From Entonaema liquescens (taxonomy: Eukaryota; Ascomycota; Sordariomycetes; Xylariales; Xylariaceae), in NCBI GenBank assembly GCA_902805475.1, contig CADCSX010000002.1, positions 3,596,001 through 3,660,000 on the forward strand: a stretch of 64,000 nt of DNA, written 5' to 3'. The notes below the pieces were generated by a model that saw only the letters and a program-made list of their open reading frames with translations, was not told the DNA's origin and searched no databases. Shown piece after piece: positions 20,373 to 30,523 of this stretch (the stretch's first letter is position 1; the number at the start of each line of letters is the position of its first letter). The translations under genes and the position numbers were made by a program.

Positions 20373-22893
20373 CTAAGTCGGTGCATTGAACATGAATCTC
20401 TCAACCCAGACCCTGACGATGTCGTCGGTCTCGCCGGGGAATTCTCTCTGAGCCCCTTGCCGCGCTTGTGCCAGAAGCTCCTCAACCGTCGGGCGTAAAT
20501 TCGGCTGGTGGTACATGCATTGATATATCGCTTTCCTGAGGTCTACGTCAACGTGGCTAAAGTTCCCGTCCATCAACAACGGACAGTAGGATATTGGCGC
20601 GTTGGGGTTTACTGATCTAATGATATCGTCAATATTAGGCGCGTTCCTCCCACCTGGGATAATGATTCCGGGTGGTATTTGAGGTTGAAGTGGCTTGGGT
20701 GGGTTTTGTTGCGTTATGATAATCCACATCGTCTAGAGAGAAAAAAAAACAGTTAGTTGGATCAAGAAGGAAAACTACTTGCGTGTAAAAGATGGGTGAG
20801 GCCAGGTTACTTACCAATGCAATACCCCATACGTTCGTCGCGCTGCCGTAACTCCCTGCTATCGGATCGTGTCCCGCCTCCGCTCCGTCCGGATTACCAG
20901 GAATTCTTTCCCACTCTGGCGCAAATTGTTCCTATAATAGTATTCGACTTAGCCCATGAACTCTAAAGGATAATGGGGTTTAAGGGGATAGGGAGGAGAA
21001 ACTTACAGGTGCAAGATATGTACCTTTGCCAACAGTTCGCCTCGACAGATAATACATACTATATCCTCTGTTAGCATTATTCCCAATTCAAGTTCATAGG
21101 GTGTTACGAACTTTCGTTTATAGGGCTTGATTTCCTCCGCCAACCCAAAGTCTCCAAGCTGTCAATCGTAAGATGTTAGCAATCATCTACCTAGTCATTC
21201 CAGGGGTGGCTACATACCTTTAGTTTCGGCATAAGAATGTGCTCGCCCGGTACCCTATCATTGTAGTAAACATCATATTTTCGCTTGCCGGGTGCACTTT
21301 GAGAAGGCCCGCCTTGCTGCGAGCCAGCGTTCCCTGGGCGATTTCTGTTCGCATTCATATTCCCTAAAATGCTCGAGAAGGAAGGCGCCGGTCTGTTAGC
21401 AGGCGCCCTTCGGGACGCGTGAAAGTAATCTGGTACGCCCAGTGCAGACGGCGCTTCAGGTTCGTTTTCATATCCTTCCGGCCGTTCAACATTCCCAATG
21501 AGAACTATAGTATCGTAAGCTAACTACTCGGAAACTCTAGGGAGGGAGTACTTACTATTAGTTGGGTCGATATCAAAATGGACCATGTTTTTCGCTCTAA
21601 ACCTTTTGTGAGGCGGAGGCACATCCTCATTCAGGTCGTGCCTCCAACGTCGCTCGGGGTGGAATTTACGTGGAGGGTATTTCATCCCTACACAGGCCCG
21701 TACCACTAGACTAGTTAGATATTAAAAGCATTGGGTACATGAAGGATATATTAACTTACAGCAAAGCCATAATGACCACTATAATTACGAGTGTTAGTAA
21801 TTACTTCGAAGGAAAAAAAGAATCTCGGGGGAGGTTAAGCTAGAAGGGAGGAAGACTCAATGATAAGTACATACCAATATTCTATTCGGAATATGTGCAA
21901 CGTCTCCAGGACCTTTTGCCGCCGATATTCTGTTGATTAGCATTCGAAGGTCACCGCCCTCAATATACTCAAGAAGGATGAAGTCTTTCCTCTCCGGCGC
22001 TCGATAGTTGCGCATATACCACGTATTGTACCGTTGTTGAATCCTGTCAATTTTCGCCTGGACTTCAGCTGGGTCCCTGAGATACCGAGAAAATCTAGGG
22101 GAGTGCATGGGGTGATCGATGCTTTCGTCGCCGCTAGAAGAGTCGGAGCTGGAAGAATCATCTACTTCTGGTCTCAGGCTAAATGGCCCATGATCCGTCA
22201 TGCCGACGTCCTTGTTTTCCACCAGCTGGACCGCATGCGCAGCTCCCGACATTCTCTGTATACACTGTGAGCAAATATCCATCCAGAAACTCATAGTGGT
22301 CTAACTTACTGCCATAGCCATCTCTTCCTTCCGTAAATCGCCCGATTCCCATGACTTGAGGGAGAGCTTCATGGCAACGTCTTTGCGACGATCTATACCT
22401 TCGTACCTATAGTGAAGGGCCAGTCCCACTAGAATCACGATTTATGTTAGCAGTCGTTCAACTTGTAAGGTGTGGGATGAACCAGACCCAAGTCTCGGTT
22501 CTCAGGGGTTTACTCACGTCCTCCGTAGCCTAAGAGCTTCTGGTAACGAAACAAGGGGTGATTAAAGTAATTCTTGACACCCACTAGCCTATCTCTCGCC
22601 CTATTAGCCTTCTCGTTTTTGTCGTGTACTGGGTTCTCTATATTTGGCCTTTGGGGTTCTACTGCCGCAGGGTTGTAATATCGATGTGGTACCCATGGTG
22701 AGTGGTCTTGACCGAAGATTTCTGAAATAGCAGACGTAGGCAAGGGCACTTGTGTCCAGTAGTCTCGGCATTTCTTTATGTACTCTTTATCCCACGATAT
22801 ATTACTGCCATGCTTTCGATACCAATAAAACTTATAATTTAGTAGTTGAACCCGTTCGAAGTAGTTTCGGGGTTGACCATCATCTGGGTCCAT
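20373..22893 (-). CDS. Divergent protein kinase with inserts, nine exons
   Basis: From the ATG at 22893 to the stop at 20373, nine exons keep phase, including a 19-nt microexon (21760-21778). N-terminal about 110 residues have no known domain. The kinase signs are a Gly-loop LLGYGGLGLALHY, the beta3 lysine in DVAMKLSLKS, hinge LLEYIEGGDL, catalytic loop HFDIDPTN (Phe for Arg, Asp for the loop Lys, Asn kept), LGDFGLAEE (DFG intact), LAPEQF (APE), and SATNVWGIAL (Asn where Asp is usual). The C-lobe ends CMYHQPNLRPTVEELL. Two inserts are notable: an acidic Ser/Asp tract (DSSSSDSSSGDES) before the hinge and about 95 residues rich in Asn, Gly, Ser and Pro between the catalytic loop and DFG. It resembles fungal-specific divergent kinases. 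Substrate and pathway are unknown. Confidence 0.8.
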
Positions 22894-23913
22894 GGCGATT
22901 ATCTAGAATGTCACTACGTCAAGATTCGTAATCCTTCTTCTCGATAAAATGAAATACAGATAACCACGGCCATCTACGTAGAGCACCCCAAGCCCGTGGA
23001 TTATAAAGTGCATTCGAATGGAATAGCTATTCGTGATAACCACATATCGTAACAAAGGACGAACAATGGGATTGAATTCCGGGGTAAGAGATTATTTTGT
23101 TTAAATATAACAATATTCATGCTATTATAAGTATTGAACATGTTCTTAGACAGGGCCACATGAAGCACAATACAGCTTTATGAGAGTACAATAGAGCAGC
23201 AACCCACTTAGAGGCTACCATCAGGTCTCAACTAGGGATATGTAGGTGCCAAGGTAGGTACCTCAGAAAGAAATAAACATCGCATAGTTACTGTAGTATT
23301 TCCAAAGTGTTATTTCTTACGTCTTTTCAAATTATCAATTTTGTTGTTTGTTGTCATAGGTGGAGTGTACCTAGGTATTAATTATGTATTATACAGTTAC
23401 AAATGTACCTAGGTAGGTAGGTAATATAATAATCACAAACGGGTAAAGAGCCTCAATGTACGATGGCGTCATTTTGCAAGTAGTACATAAAAACCAATGA
23501 AGATAATATAAGAAAAAAAAACAAGGCCGTCCAAGACGTCACTCCCCACTGAATTTTACCTCGGGGGCACAAAGATACTACGGTGCGCGAGGTCGCACAA
23601 CGCCTAAGACCCCGCGCTATTTCCTCTTACGGAAGTCTGTTTGGGCTAATCGGTCGGGAATTATTGACCATAGACATAATTATGACATCACCAACTATCA
23701 TATTTACCAATTCCCTCTTATAAGTCTTTTTTTTTTGTTTCTGTTCTACGTTTATTATATCTATTTCTATTTGACCTTTTGATTCATTTCAATTCATACA
23801 TCAATCAAAAAATCTATTACTCTTCCAATACTTCCAAACTCTTATTTTCAAACTCTTATTTTCAGTAATCCAATATCGAATCAACACCAGAACTACCTAA
23901 GCCATAAATCATT
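22894..23913. other. Divergent promoter region between kinase and LEA-like gene
   Basis: About 1 kb with T tracts (23727-23736), several CCTAGGTAGG-type palindromic motifs (23250-23430) and a long C/T- and A-rich leader directly before the LEA-like ATG. No ORF seen. Confidence 0.6.
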
Positions 23914-24324
23914 ATGTCGTTCCTCGAAGTCACTGCTCGCCGTCTGGCCACCACTTCCAGAGTCGCTGTCATCCCCGCCCCGCGACATTTCAGCACAAGC
24001 ATCGCAGCCCAAAAAACAGTCACTGAAACTGCTAAGGACACATTAAAAACTGTAGATCGTAAGGTCTCGGACAAATTAGTTGACGGTATCAATGCAGGAG
24101 GTAAGTATCCTAAGTGTACGGCCTTATTTAGGTATACTTTACTAACTGATGCTTCCTAAACAGCAAACCTCGCATCAAAAGTCAAGGGCGAAGCCGACAC
24201 AGGCAAGGTCAAAGGCACAGCGGAGGAGATCCGTGGTCAAGTAAAGGGTGAAGCTGAAGAATTAAAAGGCAAAGCGCGGGGTGCGGCTCAAGAGGCCGAA
24301 GGCAAGGTGAAGGGAAGCTTGTAA
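23914..24324 (+). CDS. LEA-like (group 3) protein, putatively mitochondrial
   Basis: Two exons (23914-24100 and 24164-24324; donor GTAAGT, acceptor AACAG, phase 1), 115 residues. The N-terminus MSFLEVTARRLATTSR...RHFSTS has the Arg/Ser/Thr-rich, acid-poor profile of a mitochondrial presequence with a plausible processing region around HFSTSIAA. The rest is a charged amphipathic helix with repeated units of the type KVKGEA, KVKGTAEE, QVKGEAEE and KVKG, typical of LEA group 3 / CsbD-like stress proteins. These are disordered in solution and fold on drying, stabilising membranes and enzymes under desiccation or heat. Mitochondrial localisation is inferred from the presequence only. Confidence 0.78.
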
Positions 24325-24770
24325 GGGATTAAGTGAATTGAAGAAAGCCTTAATGCTGCACTTGGATATTATCCAAGATGCCTGTGTATGATAATGAGAC
24401 CATCCGAACTCGTCTTCGATAGCACGAAATGCTAAGCTGTTTTTCAGCACAGCCTACCACTTTTTCATCCTATATTTGCAACATGAACGACGCCACGTTT
24501 TCTATCTGAACACTGATACGGCGAAGCAGACAGACTATACCATATTAGGATGTCTCATTGAAACGATTTCTGAATGGTGGAGAAACAACGCCTTGATAGG
24601 GTTATGAATCAACACGTGTTACCCAAGATATCAACCATCCTCCACTCCTGAGACTTACTGGCGATAATGCCCAACTGTTCAAATATCATCTCAACGTTCC
24701 TCGGGTCGTCTAATCATATTCCTAAAACCTGCGGCTCGATCACTTGGTTTCTACCCCAAGGTTGAATGAT
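24325..24770. other. Intergenic between LEA-like gene and P450 no. 2
   Basis: About 450 nt holding the 3' end of the LEA-like gene and the promoter of the P450; no ORF with content. Confidence 0.6.
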
Positions 24771-26660
24771 ATGTTGCCCGGCATGATTGCCCCAAGTTCC
24801 TTATCCGGAGCCGCGGTACACGTCGTTTACGGCGTTGTGTCTATAGTATGTAGCCTACGAAGATATTCTTAAGAAATAATACTCGTTAACTATTTCCCCA
24901 AGATTGCTCTTATTCTGGGTTACCAAGTGCTCCTACATCCGCTGCGGAACCATCCAGGGCCTCTGTTTGCCAAATTCACCAATGGCTATGCTGCATTCTT
25001 CGCGATCAAACAAAACCTTCACATACAGATATGGAAAACACATCAGAGATACGGTCAGCCAGTTTTCGCCAAGTTTCTACTTATTATTCTCCTAGACGGA
25101 CCATTAACTTTGACTCACCATAGGTCCTGTTGTCCGCATAGGGCCCAACAAGCTTGTGTTCAATTCTGCCACTGCTTTACGAGGTAGCTTCAAGTTGAAG
25201 AGGAATGCCATGAGAAGTTACTAACGCAAGAAGACATTTACCAAAATGATAGAGTCACGAAACCGCCTCTTTATCTGGCCACACAAATGAAGGCGGGCGC
25301 CCATAGCATTTGGAATTCGTTAGATAGGAGTATGCATCGCCGTAAACGGAAGCTTGTTGAACGGGCGACTGCAAATGCTTCCATGAGGGCTTTCGAGCCC
25401 TTAATGGTAGAACAAGTCGATATATTCATCCAGCACCTAGCTTCTACCGGCGGTCAACAGCCCATTGACGTGAAGGAGCGTTGTAGCTACCTAAGCTTTG
25501 ACATCATCGGGCTACTCTCCTTTGGATATCCCTTGCGACTTCAAACCAACGAAGAGAACCAATTTCTCGTCAAGCAGCTCACCCAAGCAAATCATCGTAT
25601 GAACGTGTACATGCAAGTTCCCATGATCCCACATTATAAGCTCCAGAATTATATCAATCTACTCTTTCGTCAGGGGCGAGAGAAAACCGCACGTCTTATA
25701 GAAACAATGATTCGTAGTCGCATGGCTACTGATGTGCACGCACATCGCGATCTATACTCTTACGTCGCAGATGCGATCAATGCCAAAGATGACGAGGGTC
25801 TCCGCCTCGGCGACCTTTGGTATGAAGCGTTCTTTTTCATCATAGCCGGTTCGTATCCAACGCCCCTATTTGACACATTTCACTAATATACAAACACCCA
25901 GGAGGCGATACATCCGCCACGGCCCTTAGTGCTACACTTTTCTATTTATCACGGAACCCAGAGTGCTACTCGAAGCTCGCTAATGAAATCCGAACCACAT
26001 TCCCGAGTGGGAATGAAATTTGTGCGAAGACACTAGCAAGCTGCCAATACCTTCGGGCTTGCATTAACGAGTCCCTGAGAATGTCGCCACCGTCGCCAGG
26101 GACGCTTTGGAGGCATCTAGCACCAGAGGAAGAGGGCAATGGACCTTTTATAGTCGACGGCCACGTGATACCTAAGGGCACGGTAGTCGGCGTCAATACA
26201 TACTCCCTTCATCATAACGAGGTTAGCACATACCCTATGGTATTCATAAAATTTAGAATCTCGAACCTCTTGAATGTTGACAACCTCGATCAAACAGAAA
26301 TACTTTCCCAACCCTTTCAAATACGACCCAGATCGCTGGTTAAGTATCTCCGATTCTGAGGAAGGAATAGCAGCCAAGAAAGCAATTAGCGACGCTTTCG
26401 CCCCTTTCTCTGTCGGCCCTCGCGGATGCGCTGGGAAGCCCATGGCATACTTGGAGCTAAGCCTGGCTCTTGCTAAGACTCTCCGGTATTACGATTTTGA
26501 GACTGCACCCGGTGAACTTGGCCAGGTTGGGGCGGGCCAACAAGGCGAATTTCGCCTATATGATATTTTTACGTCGACTCACGATGGGCCGTACCTGGTA
26601 TTTAAACCCCGCGATACGTTCGTGGAGGACTTTGGGGACGTAAAACTTTCAAGCAAATAG
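24771..26660 (+). CDS. Cytochrome P450 monooxygenase (P450 no. 2)
   Basis: Six exons: 24771-24845, 24903-25053, 25124-25183, 25231-25848, 25902-26221 and 26298-26660, all in phase, for 528 residues. A hydrophobic anchor is followed by HPLRNHPGP and FAKFTNGY, then YGPVVRIGPNKLVFNSATALR, the classic N-terminal blocks of fungal P450s annotated as benzoate 4-monooxygenase-like (CYP53-related and biosynthetic relatives). Then IIAGGDTSAT (I-helix, interrupted by intron 4), NESLRMSPP (ExxR), KYDPDRW and the heme loop FSVGPRGCAGKP. All catalytic motifs are present. The substrate is unknown; 'benzoate' in the family name should not be taken literally. An alpha/beta hydrolase lies 1.4 kb downstream on the other strand, but no backbone synthase is nearby. 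Confidence 0.9.
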
Positions 26661-27226
26661 TTCTAGTGATATTGGAATGGACGCCGTGCTGCTTCTAAAT
26701 CCCCATGAACTGCAAGTCGCGATACACGGGGTTGAATCCATTTCGAGTAGATACTCGCAAAAGCATTAAAAGATGCCTTACAGCCAAGAAAATAAGAGTT
26801 ATTGATACTGCAACATACGTATACTACTCAAGACCTCCCAGGAATCACTCTATTCCGCTTTTTTTCCGACTCTATGAGGTCGCGCAGGTGGTCTTACGAC
26901 ACGTACCAATAGAATAACCAACCCGATTAAGATGGAGATGACAGTCGTTGAATCAGCAGCTGGTGTGATACTGATTTTCTTTGCTCTGCAGAATCACTTC
27001 AATTCGTCACTTTGCAGACTCTGTATGAATCAGATCCAGCTACGAATTCACCCAAGCCCCAAGTTTGGATAATCCATACCAAAACATATATAAGGGCTGT
27101 TGGTTTCCCTTTCTCTGCTACTTCTCTCCATACTCCTAACCACTACCCTTCCGACCTCCCACCACCTGTTAACGCAATACCATTTAATTCTATAAATAAC
27201 ATCTTCGACCAGCAGTACATCTCAAA
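26661..27226. other. Intergenic, promoter of the small YTK-WP protein
   Basis: Holds the P450 3' flank and a C/T-rich leader before 27227. A TATA element is annotated separately. Confidence 0.6.
27087..27093 (+). promoter_or_regulatory. TATA box of the 27.2-kb small-protein gene
   Basis: TATATAA stands 134 nt before the ATG at 27227 and is followed by a CT-rich stretch usual for fungal transcription starts. Confidence 0.45.
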
Positions 27227-27628
27227 ATGTCGGCTGCAGCCAAGCAGTGCTTCGACAAGCACAAGAAAGAGATCAAAAACCATTTACGCCAAATTGATCC
27301 CGTCAGAGACGTCCGATGTTTCGTCTACGATGGAATAGCATATCTCGTCGTTGTCCTTGCCAACGGATTTGATCCTCGCCACTTCCGGCGTATCCATGGG
27401 GATATCGAAGGGTTGTTCGTAAGCTTGGAAATCCCCTGTGAAGACGGCTGTATTTGCGCGTTAGAGGATCTGTTTTCAATGGCCATCGTGGAGAGGGAGT
27501 ATGATGAATCTTGGAAATACACCAAAATACTTTGGCCCGGGGAGTCCCTAGTCCAAGCAGTGAATATGGCGGGGATATATCAACTGACAGCACCTGGCCA
27601 CAAAACCTTCCAGACTATGCCTAGATAA
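27227..27628 (+). CDS. Small uncharacterised protein, 'YTK-x2-WP' family member A
   Basis: Single exon of 133 residues; the ATG follows AAA, a good fungal context. No signal peptide or membrane segment. I do not recognise a described domain. Visible order: a basic N-terminal helix (KHKKEIKNHLRQ), a hydrophobic strand YLVVVLANG at 39-47, a GDIEGLF helix at 58-64, a short turn with CEDGC, and YTKILWP at 98-104. The same landmarks occur in the same order in the protein at 30116-30523 (YLVVIL, NDIFKAL, YTKVWWP), so the two are probably divergent paralogues, one on each side of an alpha/beta hydrolase. The compact strand-helix-strand pattern suggests a small alpha/beta fold. Function unknown. Confidence 0.65.
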   Translation: MSAAAKQCFDKHKKEIKNHLRQIDPVRDVRCFVYDGIAYLVVVLANGFDPRHFRRIHGDIEGLFVSLEIPCEDGCICALEDLFSMAIVEREYDESWKYTKILWPGESLVQAVNMAGIYQLTAPGHKTFQTMPR

Positions 27629-28093
27629 AGGTCTACAAGGGAGAGAATAGGATACGAGAGGTTTATACCAAGGAGATGGACAGTATGGAAGGTTAGGGGA
27701 AGGGCAAAGAGTAACTCGGGCTTAGCCCAAAGCCAATATATATATATATTCCTCAGGACCCCTTTCTCCGACCTTTATCAGATCCCCCTTACCTTCCTTA
27801 GAACATACCTCCTGAGGAGTTTTCTTTCATAGGATCGCCTAGCCTCCGCAATAATATTATATCATTTCCTCATAAAATATCCACCACGAGAGACATGTGT
27901 GACCGTAGAGACTATGTTCTTTTATTCGACAGGTCGTCCACCTTCCTTTTGAACTATTTTTCTTTTCTAATTTTCCTATACCGACTATTTATTCCAGAGT
28001 CCATTTTCGAGGGGGAAGCCATGCACGATGGATAACTTGAGCAGCTATAACAATGCTCATAAAGATGCCTATCCAAATTTTCTATAGGTCTTA
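27629..28093. other. Intergenic between convergent genes
   Basis: Contains a short (TA)n stretch at 27736-27749 and the 3' ends of the small protein and hydrolase genes. No ORF seen. Confidence 0.6.
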
Positions 28094-29020
28094 TCATATC
28101 CCCGCCGTCTTTATCTGCTCTCCTTTCTTCACGTTCGCCAGGATCGCATCGGCCACGGGCTTCATAGCCCGATCGGGCAACTCGTGTCCGCAGTCATCAA
28201 TAACGACCAACGTCGCCCCCTCCACGCCGTCCCTCAGAGCTTTCGCATGGTCTACCGAAAACAGCTGGTCCTTAGCCCCATGGATAACTACGGTCGGGCA
28301 TTTGACAAGCTTGAGTGTCTCCCTAGGCCATCTCACGCCCGCCGCGTCGGAGTGGTTCGTCTTAGTCCACATCGTCCCGCTCTCCCGCTCCCGGTGATAC
28401 GTAACCTCAGCCATGCGTCTCGCATCGGCCCTCTCCTCGTCGGTAGGCGGCTTCGTCGCCATAGCGAGGGACATCGTCGTATATGTTTTGATCCAGCCCT
28501 CGTGGTCGTCGCGATCCGCAGGCGGGTCGAACGCGTCGGCGAGTATGTAATGACCCTCCATTTTTAGCGGGGGCAAATTGTCTGCTTCATCTTGAATGCG
28601 CCCTACGGGGCTTGTGAAGATGAGAGCTAGACTCTCGACGGTGTCGGGTAGCCGAGCAGCTGTTAGCCAGGAGACTGGTCCACCCATACTCGTTCCTGTG
28701 ACGTGTACACGCTTGAGCCCTAGGTGATTTATAAGCCCGACGATGTCGTCTACGATGTCGTCGAATGTGTACACGCGCTCTCCGTAGGGTGGCTCGGGGA
28801 ACGAGGATGAACGACCAGTGTCCCGATAGTCGAACTGAACGATGAAGTGAGGATGGTCTGGCGGGTTAAGTAACCGGACGAACTTCTCAGATGTCTGTGT
28901 CATGGACATTCCAAACCCGGAGAGAATAAGTATAGCCGGATCCGACGGGTTGCCTGAAGTCTTGTAGCAGATCTTACAGCCGTTCGGCAAGGTAACGAAG
29001 AGCTCCTCGGACATCTCCAT
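28094..29020 (-). CDS. Alpha/beta hydrolase
   Basis: Single exon of 308 residues from the first ATG (29020; a second ATG is two codons later). The open frame continues upstream, but only from a TTG codon, so the hydrophobic run there is not a signal peptide. The fold shows ILILSGFGMS (oxyanion region), FDYRDTGRSS, the nucleophile elbow GTSMGG (GxSxG) in HVTGTSMGGPVSW, VIHGAKDQLF with the acid Asp, and DCGHELP with the catalytic His. Length and spacing match the methylesterase/haloalkane-dehalogenase-like branch that includes RdmC-type enzymes. It is probably a cytosolic esterase or hydrolase; the substrate is unknown. It is flanked on both sides by members of one small protein family (27227-27628 and 30116-30523). 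Confidence 0.85.
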   Translation of the reverse strand: MEMSEELFVTLPNGCKICYKTSGNPSDPAILILSGFGMSMTQTSEKFVRLLNPPDHPHFIVQFDYRDTGRSSSFPEPPYGERVYTFDDIVDDIVGLINHLGLKRVHVTGTSMGGPVSWLTAARLPDTVESLALIFTSPVGRIQDEADNLPPLKMEGHYILADAFDPPADRDDHEGWIKTYTTMSLAMATKPPTDEERADARRMAEVTYHRERESGTMWTKTNHSDAAGVRWPRETLKLVKCPTVVIHGAKDQLFSVDHAKALRDGVEGATLVVIDDCGHELPDRAMKPVADAILANVKKGEQIKTAGI

Positions 29021-30115
29021 TGCGTTTGATAATGATATAAATACAATACTTAATATTATAAATTTCAAAGCATCACATTAGGTAGGTTGGTACCTTTCAT
29101 GAAAGTGCTATAGATTTCTATAGTAAACACGCGTGCCCTACGAGGTTAAGTAAACAATATTTAGTCTTCTTATTACAGCGTCCAATAGGACGACCCCGCA
29201 AGCATCCTTCCTGCAACCCACTGTGATAGGCATCACCAATAAAAGTTGTCACAACATAACTAGTGGACCTCTCAGGGCTAGTAGCATAATTCCAGCTTCA
29301 GCCGTATCTAAATGATACGATAGCATTATATGACTTCATATAGGATAAGTATATCTAACAAAGGACCAGTTTAGCGTCGTTTCCTAACGTTTCGGTCTCT
29401 CAAAGCTGGACAAGTTCTTTGTTCAAATACTAAAGAAGTTGACTTATAGTAAAAATTTTTTTTCTCTTATAGAGCTTCGATACGCGCTAAATTCTAAAAA
29501 TAAGATATCACCAAGTTGATAGGCTTCCTCCCCACGTTGTTTACTAATAATACAAAGGCGCAGACCCCCAAATATATTGTATACATCTACATATAAGTTG
29601 CGGATTGGGTTATAAATTCGAGTCTCGTGGTAATTACAATATTTGCCTATTAACTAGCTAGGTAAAGTTTACCAGGTGGCTGTAATACAGTTGTGAATAC
29701 CTACCTATCTTTGCGTATAGAGAGTGACTCTCGGACATCAAGACACAGTTTCTACCCGTCACAAGACCACATAACTATTGGATAGCACACGTTAAAACCC
29801 CAACTAGAGATTCACTTAATAGTCAACAATATCATTACATGATCTTAAGCTCAGAGTCTTTTGGTTTATTGCTTTAACTAACACGTCGATCCATTTACTC
29901 ACGCCTTGCAGCCATAGTAAATAGTATCTTGCAAACATAGGCACTAAGTAGGTAACGACAACCGGTTTACCATAAAAGCATAGCAGCCAGGTAAATTCTC
30001 ACCTCCAGGAACATCCCAGGCAACACCAACAGTTTTCTCTCAGCCTCGAAGCTCGCCATACAAGACCTAGCATTAACCCACACCCAAAGAACCAGCCGAC
30101 CAACCAACCGCCGCG
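29021..30115. other. Divergent promoter region
   Basis: About 1.1 kb between the hydrolase and the second small protein. AT-rich, with TAGGTAGGTTGGTACC-type motif near 29083 and a C/A-rich leader (30030-30115) before the ATG at 30116. Confidence 0.6.
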
Positions 30116-30523
30116 ATGCTCGATCTAGAATTCCTCGAATGGGACGACGTAGAGTTATACTTCCGAACGAACCGGAAATTCGTCACCTCCTACCTACAGA
30201 GCAGCATCGCGCCTGTCGTCGACATCGAGTACTTCCCCGGCAAAGTCGGGCCGGCCTCGGTGCTCTACCTCGTAGTAATTCTGAGCGAGGACTATCCCCG
30301 CGACGCGCAGGAGGACGAGTCCGCAGACGAGAAGGTCAGCAACGACATCTTCAAAGCCTTGGACAGGTATTACCCCCTGCCGGGGGTGTACCCCAACCAT
30401 TCGCTCTACACCATGATCCAGAACTACGTGGTTGTGAGGAAGGACGGCGCTGCGCCGTCGGGGTATACGAAGGTGTGGTGGCCGACGGATATCCGTGCGC
30501 CGAACCATGAGTATGGAGACTAG
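30116..30523 (+). CDS. Small uncharacterised protein, 'YTK-x2-WP' family member B
   Basis: Single exon of 135 residues; ATG in context CCGCGATG. No signal peptide or membrane segment. An acidic N-terminus (LEFLEWDDVELYF) is followed by a helix (RTNRKFVTSYLQ), a strand YLVVILSED at 51-59, an acidic loop (AQEDESADEK), NDIFKALDRYYP at 76-87, and YTKVWWP at 117-123. These landmarks line up with the protein at 27227-27628, with about 66 residues between YLVV and YTK here against about 59 there. The GC content is visibly higher than in its partner and the surrounding DNA. I do not recognise a described domain. Confidence 0.65.
   Translation: MLDLEFLEWDDVELYFRTNRKFVTSYLQSSIAPVVDIEYFPGKVGPASVLYLVVILSEDYPRDAQEDESADEKVSNDIFKALDRYYPLPGVYPNHSLYTMIQNYVVVRKDGAAPSGYTKVWWPTDIRAPNHEYGD

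Noticed and set aside
29021..29068. Apparent signal peptide at the N-terminus of the alpha/beta hydrolase
   Set aside because: The frame is open but the first codon at 29068 is TTG. The first ATG is at 29020, so the hydrophobic run is most likely untranslated.
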